Shown here in pieces: positions 1-5,661 of a DNA stretch of 6,105 nt. This stretch comes from Ignavibacteriota bacterium (GTDB lineage Bacteria; Bacteroidota; Ignavibacteria; UBA10030; SZUA-254), in the NCBI GenBank assembly GCA_016191715.1, contig JACPVN010000087.1, positions 1 to 6,105 of the forward strand, in the 5' to 3' direction. The notes under the pieces are model-generated. The model searched no databases, was not told where the DNA came from, and was given only the letters and a program-made list of their open reading frames with translations. The translations under genes were made by a program, and so were the position numbers. Each line of letters opens with the position of its first letter. Within the stretch, counting starts at the first letter, position 1.

Positions 1-270
1 GCGGAGATGCGCATCATGAATATCGAAACAGTAGCCGAGCAAATGTATTTCCTTCTGATTCCAGGAGACACTCATCTCGATTCCGGTTATGACAGTTACC
101 CCGGATTTATTTCCGCACAATTGTGCGCGTTCAACTCCTTCGACCGTGTCGTGGTCGGTTACACTGAGAATGTTGATTCCCGATTCTTGTGCTTTTACAA
201 CAAGTTGTTCCGGTGTCAGTGCGCCGTCTGAGTAATCTGTGTGTGTGTGTAAATCGGCAATAGGGTGCAT
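1..270 (-). CDS. PHP-domain metallophosphoesterase (YciV/TrpH-like), N-terminal part, cut by the window edge
   Basis: The minus strand from the ATG at 270-268 is open through base 1, giving the first 90 residues. They begin MHPIADLHTHTDYSDGALTP, the classic first PHP motif (D-L-H-x-H-x..SDG, with His8 and His10 as metal ligands). VTDHDT follows at about residues 38-43 (second metal motif) and GIEMS at about 65-69 (the Glu motif). PHP enzymes use a di- or trinuclear metal centre to cleave phosphoesters. The single-domain YciV/TrpH group acts on 3',5'-bisphosphonucleotides or the 5' ends of short RNAs in the cytoplasm, and this N-terminus resembles that group more than DNA polymerase III alpha or histidinol phosphatase. 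That subgroup call is inference, because the C-terminal two thirds are outside the window. The start is well supported: GGAGG (plus 276-280) lies 5 nt before the ATG. The gene follows the Crp-like regulator after 54 nt on the same strand, so it is probably cotranscribed with it. Confidence 0.92.
   Translation of the reverse strand, partial: MHPIADLHTHTDYSDGALTPEQLVVKAQESGINILSVTDHDTVEGVERAQLCGNKSGVTVITGIEMSVSWNQKEIHLLGYCFDIHDAHLR
238..250. repeat. Short TG/CA dinucleotide run inside the PHP metal motif
   Basis: Thirteen bases of alternating T and G (CA on the coding strand) encode most of the His-Thr-His-Thr stretch that provides the first metal ligands of the PHP protein. The run follows from the amino-acid motif plus the choice of CAC and ACA codons. 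It is short for a phase-variable repeat. Confidence 0.7.
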
Positions 271-324
271 ACGTTCCTCCCTGCGCGCTTAACGTTGTTA
301 CTCGTTCCAACAATTACGGCAGCA

Positions 325-1050
325 CTACAGGTATAGACTTTTGAATTTCTCGTAGTCATTGATGATTAATTTATTCCCTTGAAGTTCGACGTGACCTTTC
401 TTAATGAATTGATGCAACATGCGTGAGATTGTTTCACGGGAAGTCCCGGCCATGTTGGCAAGGTCTTGTTGTAGCGGCAAATCGTCAATCTCGACCCGTC
501 CTTTTCGAATCTTCCCGACATCATCTGCAATTTGAATGATAACATTTGCTACGCGTCCGTTTGCATCTTTCAACGACAAATTTTTAATCTGCGCATCTGC
601 TTTTCTGAGACGCGAAGTGAGTTCTCTCAGTAACGAAATAGCCACGGCGGGATATTCATGGAGGAGTTTGAGGAAATCCTGTCGGTGAATCATGAACAAA
701 TCCGTTTTAGTTATAGCAACTGCGGTTGCCGAACGCGCTAATCCGTCGAGAATTGCCATCTCACCAAAGAAATCATTTTCCCCCAAAATCGAAAGTATCA
801 CTTCCCTGCCTTCATCATCAGTGCGGACAATTTTTATTTTGCCGGAAGCGATGATGAACAACGCGGCGCCTGCTTCTTCTTCGAGAAGAATGATGCTTCC
901 TTTTTTATATTTCTTTCGGACACCGACATGAACAATGCGTGCAAGTTCGGATTGGTCTATATCTCCGAAAATCGGAACGTTGCGGAGAATTTTTATTGTC
1001 TCGGCAACTTCAGGTGTTATCGGTGGAAACGGCTGAGTCGTAAAAGCCAT
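325..1050 (-). CDS. Crp/Fnr-family transcriptional regulator
   Basis: A complete 241-residue cytoplasmic DNA-binding regulator, slightly longer than E. coli Crp (210 aa) because of an extra N-terminal stretch of about 20 residues. Residues about 25-140 form the cyclic-nucleotide-binding fold. It contains the phosphate-binding cassette FGEMAILDGLARSATAVA (95-112), with Gly96, Glu97, Arg106 and Ser107 where Crp-type proteins hold the nucleotide, so a cyclic nucleotide ligand is plausible. There is no Cys cluster like that of Fnr. The dimerisation helix runs about 135-165. The winged helix-turn-helix is at about 190-228, with LPLQQDLANMAGTSRETISR carrying the recognition helix (S-R-E-T-I-S-R). 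The start is supported by GAGGT (plus 1056-1060) 5 nt before the ATG. The gene is divergent from the DUF5916 gene and lies 54 nt upstream of the PHP gene. The effector and regulon cannot be read from the sequence. Confidence 0.95.
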   Translation of the reverse strand: MAFTTQPFPPITPEVAETIKILRNVPIFGDIDQSELARIVHVGVRKKYKKGSIILLEEEAGAALFIIASGKIKIVRTDDEGREVILSILGENDFFGEMAILDGLARSATAVAITKTDLFMIHRQDFLKLLHEYPAVAISLLRELTSRLRKADAQIKNLSLKDANGRVANVIIQIADDVGKIRKGRVEIDDLPLQQDLANMAGTSRETISRMLHQFIKKGHVELQGNKLIINDYEKFKSLYL

Positions 1051-1084
1051 GAATGACCTCGATAGTTCTTTAATAGATTATTTC

Positions 1085-1109
1085 ATTGGACACAAACAAG
1101 TGCCACAAT
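1085..1109. promoter_or_regulatory. Imperfect inverted repeat over the crp-like promoter (possible autoregulatory site)
   Basis: ATTGGACAC (1085-1093) and GTGCCACAAT (1100-1109) are inverted copies apart from one inserted base and one mismatch, separated by AAACAA. The repeat overlaps the -10 hexamer and the predicted start site of the regulator gene. Crp-family proteins often bind dyads at their own promoters, so repression of its own gene is a reasonable inference. The symmetry is weak and could be chance. Confidence 0.25.
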
Positions 1110-1135
1110 ATAAGGCAGAGCGTGCTCAAAATCAA
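1107..1135 (-). promoter_or_regulatory. Predicted sigma-70-type promoter for the crp-like/PHP unit
   Basis: On the minus strand, TTGATT (plus 1130-1135) is followed by a 17-nt spacer and TATATT (plus 1107-1112). The predicted transcription start is near 1100, leaving about 50 nt of leader before the regulator's ATG at 1050. The -10 also reads TATATTGT, close to the Bacteroidota TAnnTTTG form. This is a prediction by eye. Confidence 0.55.
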
Positions 1136-1151
1136 GCAATTAACAGAATAT

Positions 1152-1185
1152 TTTCACTCCGATTTCCCTTCCTTCATTAACTTTG
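1152..1185 (+). promoter_or_regulatory. Predicted Bacteroidota-type promoter for the DUF5916 gene
   Basis: TAACTTTG at 1178-1185 matches the TAnnTTTG -7 element used by the primary sigma factor of Bacteroidota. TTTC at 1152-1155 lies at a suitable distance (22 nt) to be a weak version of the TTTG -33 element. The start of transcription would fall near 1190, about 70 nt before the ATG at 1260. Confidence 0.45.
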
Positions 1186-1200
1186 AAAATCAATGATTTT
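1186..1200. promoter_or_regulatory. Perfect 7-1-7 palindrome at the DUF5916 promoter (operator candidate)
   Basis: AAAATCAATGATTTT is a perfect inverted repeat of 7 bp with one central base. It lies directly after the predicted -7 element and covers the predicted start of transcription. A one-base loop cannot fold well as RNA, so the symmetry suggests a binding site for a dimeric protein on DNA. Position favours repression. The adjacent Crp-like regulator is one candidate binder, though the site does not resemble the TGTGA-N6-TCACA consensus. Confidence 0.4.
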
Positions 1201-1259
1201 TCAATTGTGAGTTTGTGGAGTTTTCCTTATTTTCTGCACCTATTTTTTGGAAACTCTAC

Positions 1260-3692
1260 ATGCGATCATCTTTACTTTTTGTTTTTCTCATTTTCATATT
1301 CATCGCGCAGATGACAGCGGGTAATATTCCCAAAGCCATTTATGCCGCTCGAACCTCAACACCGCCAAAGATTGACGGCGATGTCTCTGACGAACTATGG
1401 AAGATGGTTGAACCGGCGACCGGATTTACACAGCGCGACCCTTCCGAAGGACAACCGGCAACAGAGGCAACGGAAATCCGGGTTGTATATGATGACAACG
1501 CGCTCTACTTCGCCTGTATGTTTTTTGATTCCGAGCCGGACAAGATTGTCTCCCGGCTTACGCGTCGGGATAACGAAATCGAATATGACCGCGGCTCCAT
1601 CCGGATTGATTCATACCATGACCATCAAACCGCCTTTGAGTTTACGTTCAATCCCGCAGGAGTGAAGATTGATATTCTTCAATATGATGATGGTAACCGT
1701 GAAGACGCATCATGGGATGTTGTGTGGGATCTTGAGACAAAAATTCTTCCGAATGGTTGGTCGGCTGAAGTTAAAATTCCGTTTCATGTTCTCCGCTACA
1801 AAACAGAAGAAGGTGATACGTCGGAACAGGAATGGGGAGTCAATTTCCTCCGGTATATCAGCAGAAAACAAGAGTGGACACGATGGGCATTCCATCCGAA
1901 AAGTCAGAGCGGATTTGTTTCCCGATTCGGTCATCTCAAAGGGTTGCGGAATTTACCTGTTCCGAGACACATTGAATTGTTACCGTTCGTGGTAGCACGG
2001 CAATCATTTCAACCTGCGACCTCGTTCAGAAACAAGAGCAAGAAATTTCTCGGCGATGCAGGATTGGATTTACGGTACGGAATTACTTCCAACGTTACAC
2101 TCGATTTAACAATCAATCCTGATTTCGGACAGGTCGAAGCAGACCCCGCTGTTTTGAATCTCTCAACATTTGAAACGTTCTATCCGGAGAAGCGACCGTT
2201 CTTTATTGAAGGAACACAGATAATTCGTTTCTCAACATTTGGCGGTGCGTTTGGCCCGGGAATGTTCTACTCACGCCGTGTCGGTCGGGCAATCTCTCCT
2301 GATGATGCAGACCTTTCGGGAGGGAAAAAAATAGAGAATATGCCATCGAACGTGACAATTCTGGGAGCGGCAAAAATTACAGGCAAAACAAACTCCGGTC
2401 TTTCCGTCGGAATCATGCAGGCCCTCACGCAGGAAGAATCGGCTACGATTGTTGATTCGCTTGGTCATACTTCCGAACAAGTTGTTGAACCGTTTGCACA
2501 TTTCGGAATAGTGAGAATGAAACAGGACGTGATGGAAAATTCTAACGTCGGATTCATCGTCACATCGGTAGAAAAAGAGAGACGCTATCCTGCATTTACG
2601 GGCGGACTCGACTGGAATCTGAAGTTCGATAACACGACGTACCAACTCGACGGTTTTCTCTCCCTTACTCATACAACCGACCGAAGTCTCGACCGGGTAA
2701 CCGGTTCCGCCGGTAGAATAACCTATGCGAAAATAGGCGGCGAGCATTGGCTCTGGTCGGTTGACCTTGATTATACAAGCAAAAAGTTTAACATCAACGA
2801 CATCGGATTTTTCCGTCGCCCGAATGATTGGGGAAGCGTAGCAACGCTGACTTACAAAGAAGATCAACCGGCAGAAGTAGTGCGAAGTTACAATATCGGG
2901 TTGTTCCTTCATGAACGAAGAAACTTTGATGAGGTGAATTTGATACGTGAAGCAAATTTTAGGACAGAACTTCTCTTTACTAATTACTGGAACGTAGAAC
3001 TGGGCGGCGGCGTGGATGTCGGAGAGTATGACGACAGAGAAACGCGCGGAAACGGGTTGTACAGCAAACCTACAAACCACAACGTTTCAATTGACATTTC
3101 AACAGACCATAGAAAAGATATTATTTTCGGTGTCGAACAACGTTTCGGCACAAACAAAAACTCCGCAACTCAATATGGAACAGAACTTCGTGTACTGCTC
3201 AAGCCGGTCTCATGGATGGAGTACGAGTTTGAAGCGGAGTTTAACAATACTCGTGGTTTGAATGCATGGGTTGATAACATCGAGCCGGCAGGAACTGTGT
3301 TGAGTATTTTCGGAGAGAGAAGTACCGATGAAGCAAATCTCACGTTCCGAAGTACGGTTACGTTTACCCGCGATTTGACCTTACAACTCTACACTCAATA
3401 TTTCAATGCAAAAGGTCACTACGAAAATTTCCGGCAATTAGCCGGCACTTCAGATTTCATCCCGACATCATATAACGACAACAACGACTTCAATGAGCAA
3501 TCGTGGAACTCAAATCTTGTCTTCCGGTGGGAATATTTACCGGGAAGCACCTTGTATCTTGTTTGGTCTCAGGCGCGTTCGGGCGAATCTTCAAACTACT
3601 TCCGTTCATTTAGAGACGACTTCAATGAAGCATTCCGGATTCCTCCGGCAAATGTTGTGTTGTTGAAAGTAAGTTATTATTTAGGTTTGTAA
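1260..3692 (+). CDS. Secreted DUF5916 protein with N-terminal CBM9-like domain
   Basis: An 810-residue protein if started at the ATG at 1260. An in-frame GTG at 1215 would add 15 residues, but it would bury the signal peptide MRSSLLFVFLIFIFIAQMTA, so 1260 is preferred; neither start has a strong Shine-Dalgarno sequence. After cleavage near residues 20-22 comes a carbohydrate-binding-module-9-like domain (about 27-215), opened by PPKIDGDVSDELW and continuing through VVYDDNALYFACMFFDSEPD. The rest matches the DUF5916 family. Its hallmark is at about 265-318, with NPDFGQVEADPAVLNL followed by FYPEKRPFFIEG. Beyond this, alternating aromatic/polar strands up to the final LLKVSYYLGL suggest an outer-membrane beta-barrel. 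Family members are often labelled 'hydrolase', but I see no catalytic motif to justify that. Glycan binding or envelope transport is inference from the domains. The gene stands alone on this strand and is divergent from the Crp-like regulator. Confidence 0.92.
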   Translation: MRSSLLFVFLIFIFIAQMTAGNIPKAIYAARTSTPPKIDGDVSDELWKMVEPATGFTQRDPSEGQPATEATEIRVVYDDNALYFACMFFDSEPDKIVSRLTRRDNEIEYDRGSIRIDSYHDHQTAFEFTFNPAGVKIDILQYDDGNREDASWDVVWDLETKILPNGWSAEVKIPFHVLRYKTEEGDTSEQEWGVNFLRYISRKQEWTRWAFHPKSQSGFVSRFGHLKGLRNLPVPRHIELLPFVVARQSFQPATSFRNKSKKFLGDAGLDLRYGITSNVTLDLTINPDFGQVEADPAVLNLSTFETFYPEKRPFFIEGTQIIRFSTFGGAFGPGMFYSRRVGRAISPDDADLSGGKKIENMPSNVTILGAAKITGKTNSGLSVGIMQALTQEESATIVDSLGHTSEQVVEPFAHFGIVRMKQDVMENSNVGFIVTSVEKERRYPAFTGGLDWNLKFDNTTYQLDGFLSLTHTTDRSLDRVTGSAGRITYAKIGGEHWLWSVDLDYTSKKFNINDIGFFRRPNDWGSVATLTYKEDQPAEVVRSYNIGLFLHERRNFDEVNLIREANFRTELLFTNYWNVELGGGVDVGEYDDRETRGNGLYSKPTNHNVSIDISTDHRKDIIFGVEQRFGTNKNSATQYGTELRVLLKPVSWMEYEFEAEFNNTRGLNAWVDNIEPAGTVLSIFGERSTDEANLTFRSTVTFTRDLTLQLYTQYFNAKGHYENFRQLAGTSDFIPTSYNDNNDFNEQSWNSNLVFRWEYLPGSTLYLVWSQARSGESSNYFRSFRDDFNEAFRIPPANVVLLKVSYYLGL

Positions 3693-3699
3693 AATACGA

Positions 3700-3728
3700 A
3701 AGGCGACTGAGGAGTGGTCAGCCGCCTT
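3700..3728. terminator. Hairpin between convergent genes, probable terminator
   Basis: AAGGCGACTGA (3700-3710) pairs with TCAGCCGCCTT (3718-3728) over 11 positions with one A-C mismatch and a 7-base loop. It starts 8 nt after the DUF5916 stop and lies about 40 nt beyond the stop of the minus-strand DUF6600 gene. On the plus strand the following bases are only partly T-rich (ttgtt). On the minus strand the hairpin is followed by CGTATTTT, a better though interrupted U-tract. It may serve both genes. Confidence 0.6.
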
Positions 3729-3766
3729 GTTGAGGAGGGGTTATGAGTCTGTTCTATCTTCTACAC

Positions 3767-4969
3767 TTATGGTCTTCGTCTGCCGGAGCGAGATTCTTGT
3801 TGCGGTGGTTCCCGTTTCGGTTCCGGCGCTCGTTCGATTCTTTGCGGTTGATTTGTTCTGCCGCCTGTTTCAAATCTTCGTTCCGTGCTTCGTGTTTCGG
3901 TTTTTCGCTCTACCTGATTCTCACGTCGTTGCACTTCTCTTCGTTCCTGTCGTTGATACGAACGATTGACGTCTGTTTGTCTGTTGTCGCGTGAGCGTTC
4001 TTTTTGTTCATACGTTTCGCGCTGAACTTGTCTGTCGCGCTGAACTTCATATCGCCGGTTAGGAACATATTCACGTCGGGTAGTTTCTTCAGTGCCTTCG
4101 GTTCTGGTTTGCGATTCTCTGCTTTCATACCGTTCTTCGGTAGCAGGTTTGCGCGTTTCATATCCGCGACGGTTGCCCGAACTTCTGTCTCTTTGCTGTC
4201 GCATTTCTGTTTCACGTATTGAACCTTCAACTCGTGGACGATACACTTCGAGCCGTTGTCGTCCTTCGCTTCGGACAATCTGTTCGCCTTCGCCGCGCTC
4301 TCGTCCGACAACTTCTGTCCGTTCGATGCGTGAGCGAGTTCTTCGCTCAACAAATCCGACATCAACTCCGCGATTGATAACGCGTTCTCCGTCCGCTTCA
4401 ATATTCCGGACACTTCGTGTGTTTCCAAAAAATCTTCGTGTGCGTTCTACCGGTTGTACATAATCATTGATAGTCACTGAAGTAAAACTTCTGCATGGCA
4501 CAAAGTTCCAGTAATGCATGGGCGCATTCCAACCGGCATCAAACGAGAAGCCGATGGAAAAACTGAAGCGCGCTGTCGGTGGCAACGGCGCCCAGCCGAT
4601 ATAATCATCACTGTACCGCCACTCGACCCACGCGGGTCCCCATACGTCATCGGGAATCCAAATCCATCCATAGTAATCATCATACTGCCACCGACCGTAG
4701 TGAAACGTTGCCCAGCCGAATGGTTCGTTTGAAAGCCAGTACCACCCGTAGTCTGTCCATATCCATCTGCCGTGAAGGTAGGGTCTCCATCCGTGCTGAA
4801 CATGCATCGGACGCCAGACATTTCCGTACGAGCAATTCACCCACTCGCCATGTGATGAAAGAGATGAATAAAATACAGAGAACTCGCCGCCGAACCTGAA
4901 GTGTGCATTGGCTTCAGAAGTTACGAGCAAAATTAAGAGAACGGAAAATAAGAGCATCAGCCATTTCAT
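3767..4969 (-). CDS. Exported Trp-rich DUF6600 protein with long Arg/Glu-rich tail
   Basis: The frame is open further upstream, but the ATG at 4969 opens a textbook signal peptide, MKWLMLLFSVLLILLVTSEANA, with an Ala-x-Ala cleavage site after residue 22. That gives 400 residues. Residues about 40-131 are the DUF6600 region, with 15 Trp in repeated units: HGRWIWTDYGWYWL.EPFGWA (66-87), then YGRWQYDDYYGWIWIPDDVWGPAW (91-114), then DDYIGWAPLPP (121-131). A short linker follows. From about residue 174 to the end is a tail with roughly 57 Arg and only 4 Lys, rich also in Glu, Gln, Thr and Ser, with no hydrophobic core; it is almost certainly disordered. DUF6600 proteins are exported and of unknown function. 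A role at the cell envelope or in binding a polyanion is inference. The ribosome site is weak (GAAAGA 8-13 nt upstream). The gene is convergent with the DUF5916 gene and divergent from the response regulator. Confidence 0.9.
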   Translation of the reverse strand: MKWLMLLFSVLLILLVTSEANAHFRFGGEFSVFYSSLSSHGEWVNCSYGNVWRPMHVQHGWRPYLHGRWIWTDYGWYWLSNEPFGWATFHYGRWQYDDYYGWIWIPDDVWGPAWVEWRYSDDYIGWAPLPPTARFSFSIGFSFDAGWNAPMHYWNFVPCRSFTSVTINDYVQPVERTRRFFGNTRSVRNIEADGERVINRGVDVGFVERRTRSRIERTEVVGRERGEGEQIVRSEGRQRLEVYRPRVEGSIRETEMRQQRDRSSGNRRGYETRKPATEERYESRESQTRTEGTEETTRREYVPNRRYEVQRDRQVQRETYEQKERSRDNRQTDVNRSYQRQERREVQRRENQVERKTETRSTERRFETGGRTNQPQRIERAPEPKREPPQQESRSGRRRP

Positions 4970-5131
4970 AGGAGTATCTTTCAATTTTTTTTGGTACGGC
5001 GGGACTTTGTACAATCGCTGTGCCATCCATTTTTGATGATTTGAAAACAGAATCAGCATCTTTCGATGTCTTCGTCCTGATTTTAAGGCATCGTTGTGGA
5101 GAAATAAACACGAAAATATCTTGTAAAAGGA

Positions 5132-5160
5132 TTGACTATTTGAAAAATTCTCTCTACCTT
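5132..5160 (+). promoter_or_regulatory. Predicted promoter for the response-regulator gene
   Basis: TTGACT (5132-5137), a 17-nt spacer and TACCTT (5155-5160) form a sigma-70-like pair. Read with the next bases, TACCTTTA is also near the Bacteroidota TAnnTTTG element. Transcription would start around 5167, giving a leader of about 70 nt before the ATG at 5238. Confidence 0.55.
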
Positions 5161-5164
5161 TACG

Positions 5165-5193
5165 GCGAACGGGGCAACTGCTGTTCGCTTTTT
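5165..5193 (+). other. GC-rich hairpin followed by five T in the response-regulator leader
   Basis: GCGAAC (5165-5170) and GTTCGC (5183-5188) are a perfect inverted repeat around a 12-base centre, with TTTTT directly after (5189-5193). In shape this is a short intrinsic terminator reading rightward. It overlaps the predicted transcription start near 5167, so if that promoter is right the left arm would be only partly transcribed. It may instead be an attenuator or terminator for an upstream transcript, or a DNA dyad bound by protein. The 12-base centre is too wide for the GAAC-N4-GTTC LexA box of Gram-positive type. Confidence 0.4.
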
Positions 5194-5237
5194 GTGAAGC
5201 AGACGTTTTACCATCTCGTCCAAAAGAAACATCAAAC

Positions 5238-5642
5238 ATGAAATCTATGAATCAACCGACAATATTAATTGTTGAGGATAGTCCGGGATTTGCCGAACTG
5301 CTCAAGTACGTTATCGAAGATGAGGGCTTCATGCCGGTCATCTTTCCGCTCGAAGAAAATCTCTTGGAGTGGGTCGAGAAAACACATCCGACCGTCATCT
5401 GCATGGACCTTGCACTCAACAGGATGAACGGTTTCGATTTCATCCATGAGTTAAAAAAACACGTGAAGCATAAACGGATCCCTATCATCGTTATCACCGG
5501 ACGAGACCTCTCCGTTAAAGAAATTACCGACCTGAAAGTTCACGAGGTGATGTATTTGCGGAAGGGGCGAGTGGACATGCACGAAATCCATGAAGCATTG
5601 AAAGAGGCAGTGAAGAAAACAAAAGGTTCTCACTCTTCATAG
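5238..5642 (+). CDS. Stand-alone response regulator (single receiver domain)
   Basis: A 134-residue CheY-like cytoplasmic protein made only of a receiver domain. The acidic pocket is Glu13-Asp14 in ILIVEDS, the phosphorylated Asp is Asp57 in VICMDLAL, the switch Thr is Thr87 in IIVITGRD, and the conserved Lys is Lys109 in MYLRKGR. These match the CheY landmark positions D57, T87 and K109. The usual Lys-Pro after the last strand is Lys-Gly here. There is no DNA-binding or enzymatic output domain, so it should act by protein contact once phosphorylated. No histidine kinase is in the window, so partner and output are unknown. The ATG at 5238 lacks a clear Shine-Dalgarno sequence; the Met at codon 4 (5247) is an alternative start. 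Its stop is only 19 nt from the stop of the convergent metal ATPase gene. Confidence 0.95.
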   Translation: MKSMNQPTILIVEDSPGFAELLKYVIEDEGFMPVIFPLEENLLEWVEKTHPTVICMDLALNRMNGFDFIHELKKHVKHKRIPIIVITGRDLSVKEITDLKVHEVMYLRKGRVDMHEIHEALKEAVKKTKGSHSS

Positions 5643-5661
5643 AGTTCATCGGAGGTGAATG

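Larger units (their letters stand above)
4970..5237. other. Divergent intergenic region between the DUF6600 and response-regulator genes
   Basis: This 268-nt stretch is AT-rich, includes eight consecutive T (4985-4992), and has no credible coding frame. Short open frames on either strand lack ribosome sites and protein-like composition. It must hold the promoters of both flanking genes. I can propose one for the rightward gene but none that is convincing for the leftward DUF6600 gene. Confidence 0.6.

Noticed and set aside
131..313. 60-aa minus-strand frame overlapping the PHP gene start
   Set aside because: It is out of frame with the PHP gene, whose HTH, TDHD and GIE motifs and GGAGG site show the true frame.
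1201..1214. TGTGA half-site resembling a Crp box upstream of the DUF5916 gene
   Set aside because: Only one half matches; no TCACA partner is present at the required spacing.
2271..3080. 269-aa open frame on the minus strand inside the DUF5916 gene
   Set aside because: It is fully antisense to a well-supported gene, its product is rich in Cys/Arg/Phe with no recognisable motif, and it has no control region. It is a shadow of codon use in the real gene.
3910..4428. 172-aa minus-strand frame, and several plus-strand frames, within the DUF6600 tail
   Set aside because: The Arg/Glu-rich coding sequence is biased in base composition and lacks stops in other frames. These frames overlap the real gene and have no family resemblance or ribosome sites.
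4970..5239. Upstream extension of the DUF6600 frame by 90 residues
   Set aside because: The extension would hide a clear signal peptide with an Ala-x-Ala cleavage site at the ATG at 4969, and it reads through the divergent promoter region.
5020..5241. Plus-strand 73-aa frame across the promoter region before the response regulator
   Set aside because: No ribosome site, no protein-like pattern, and it runs through the predicted promoter and hairpin.
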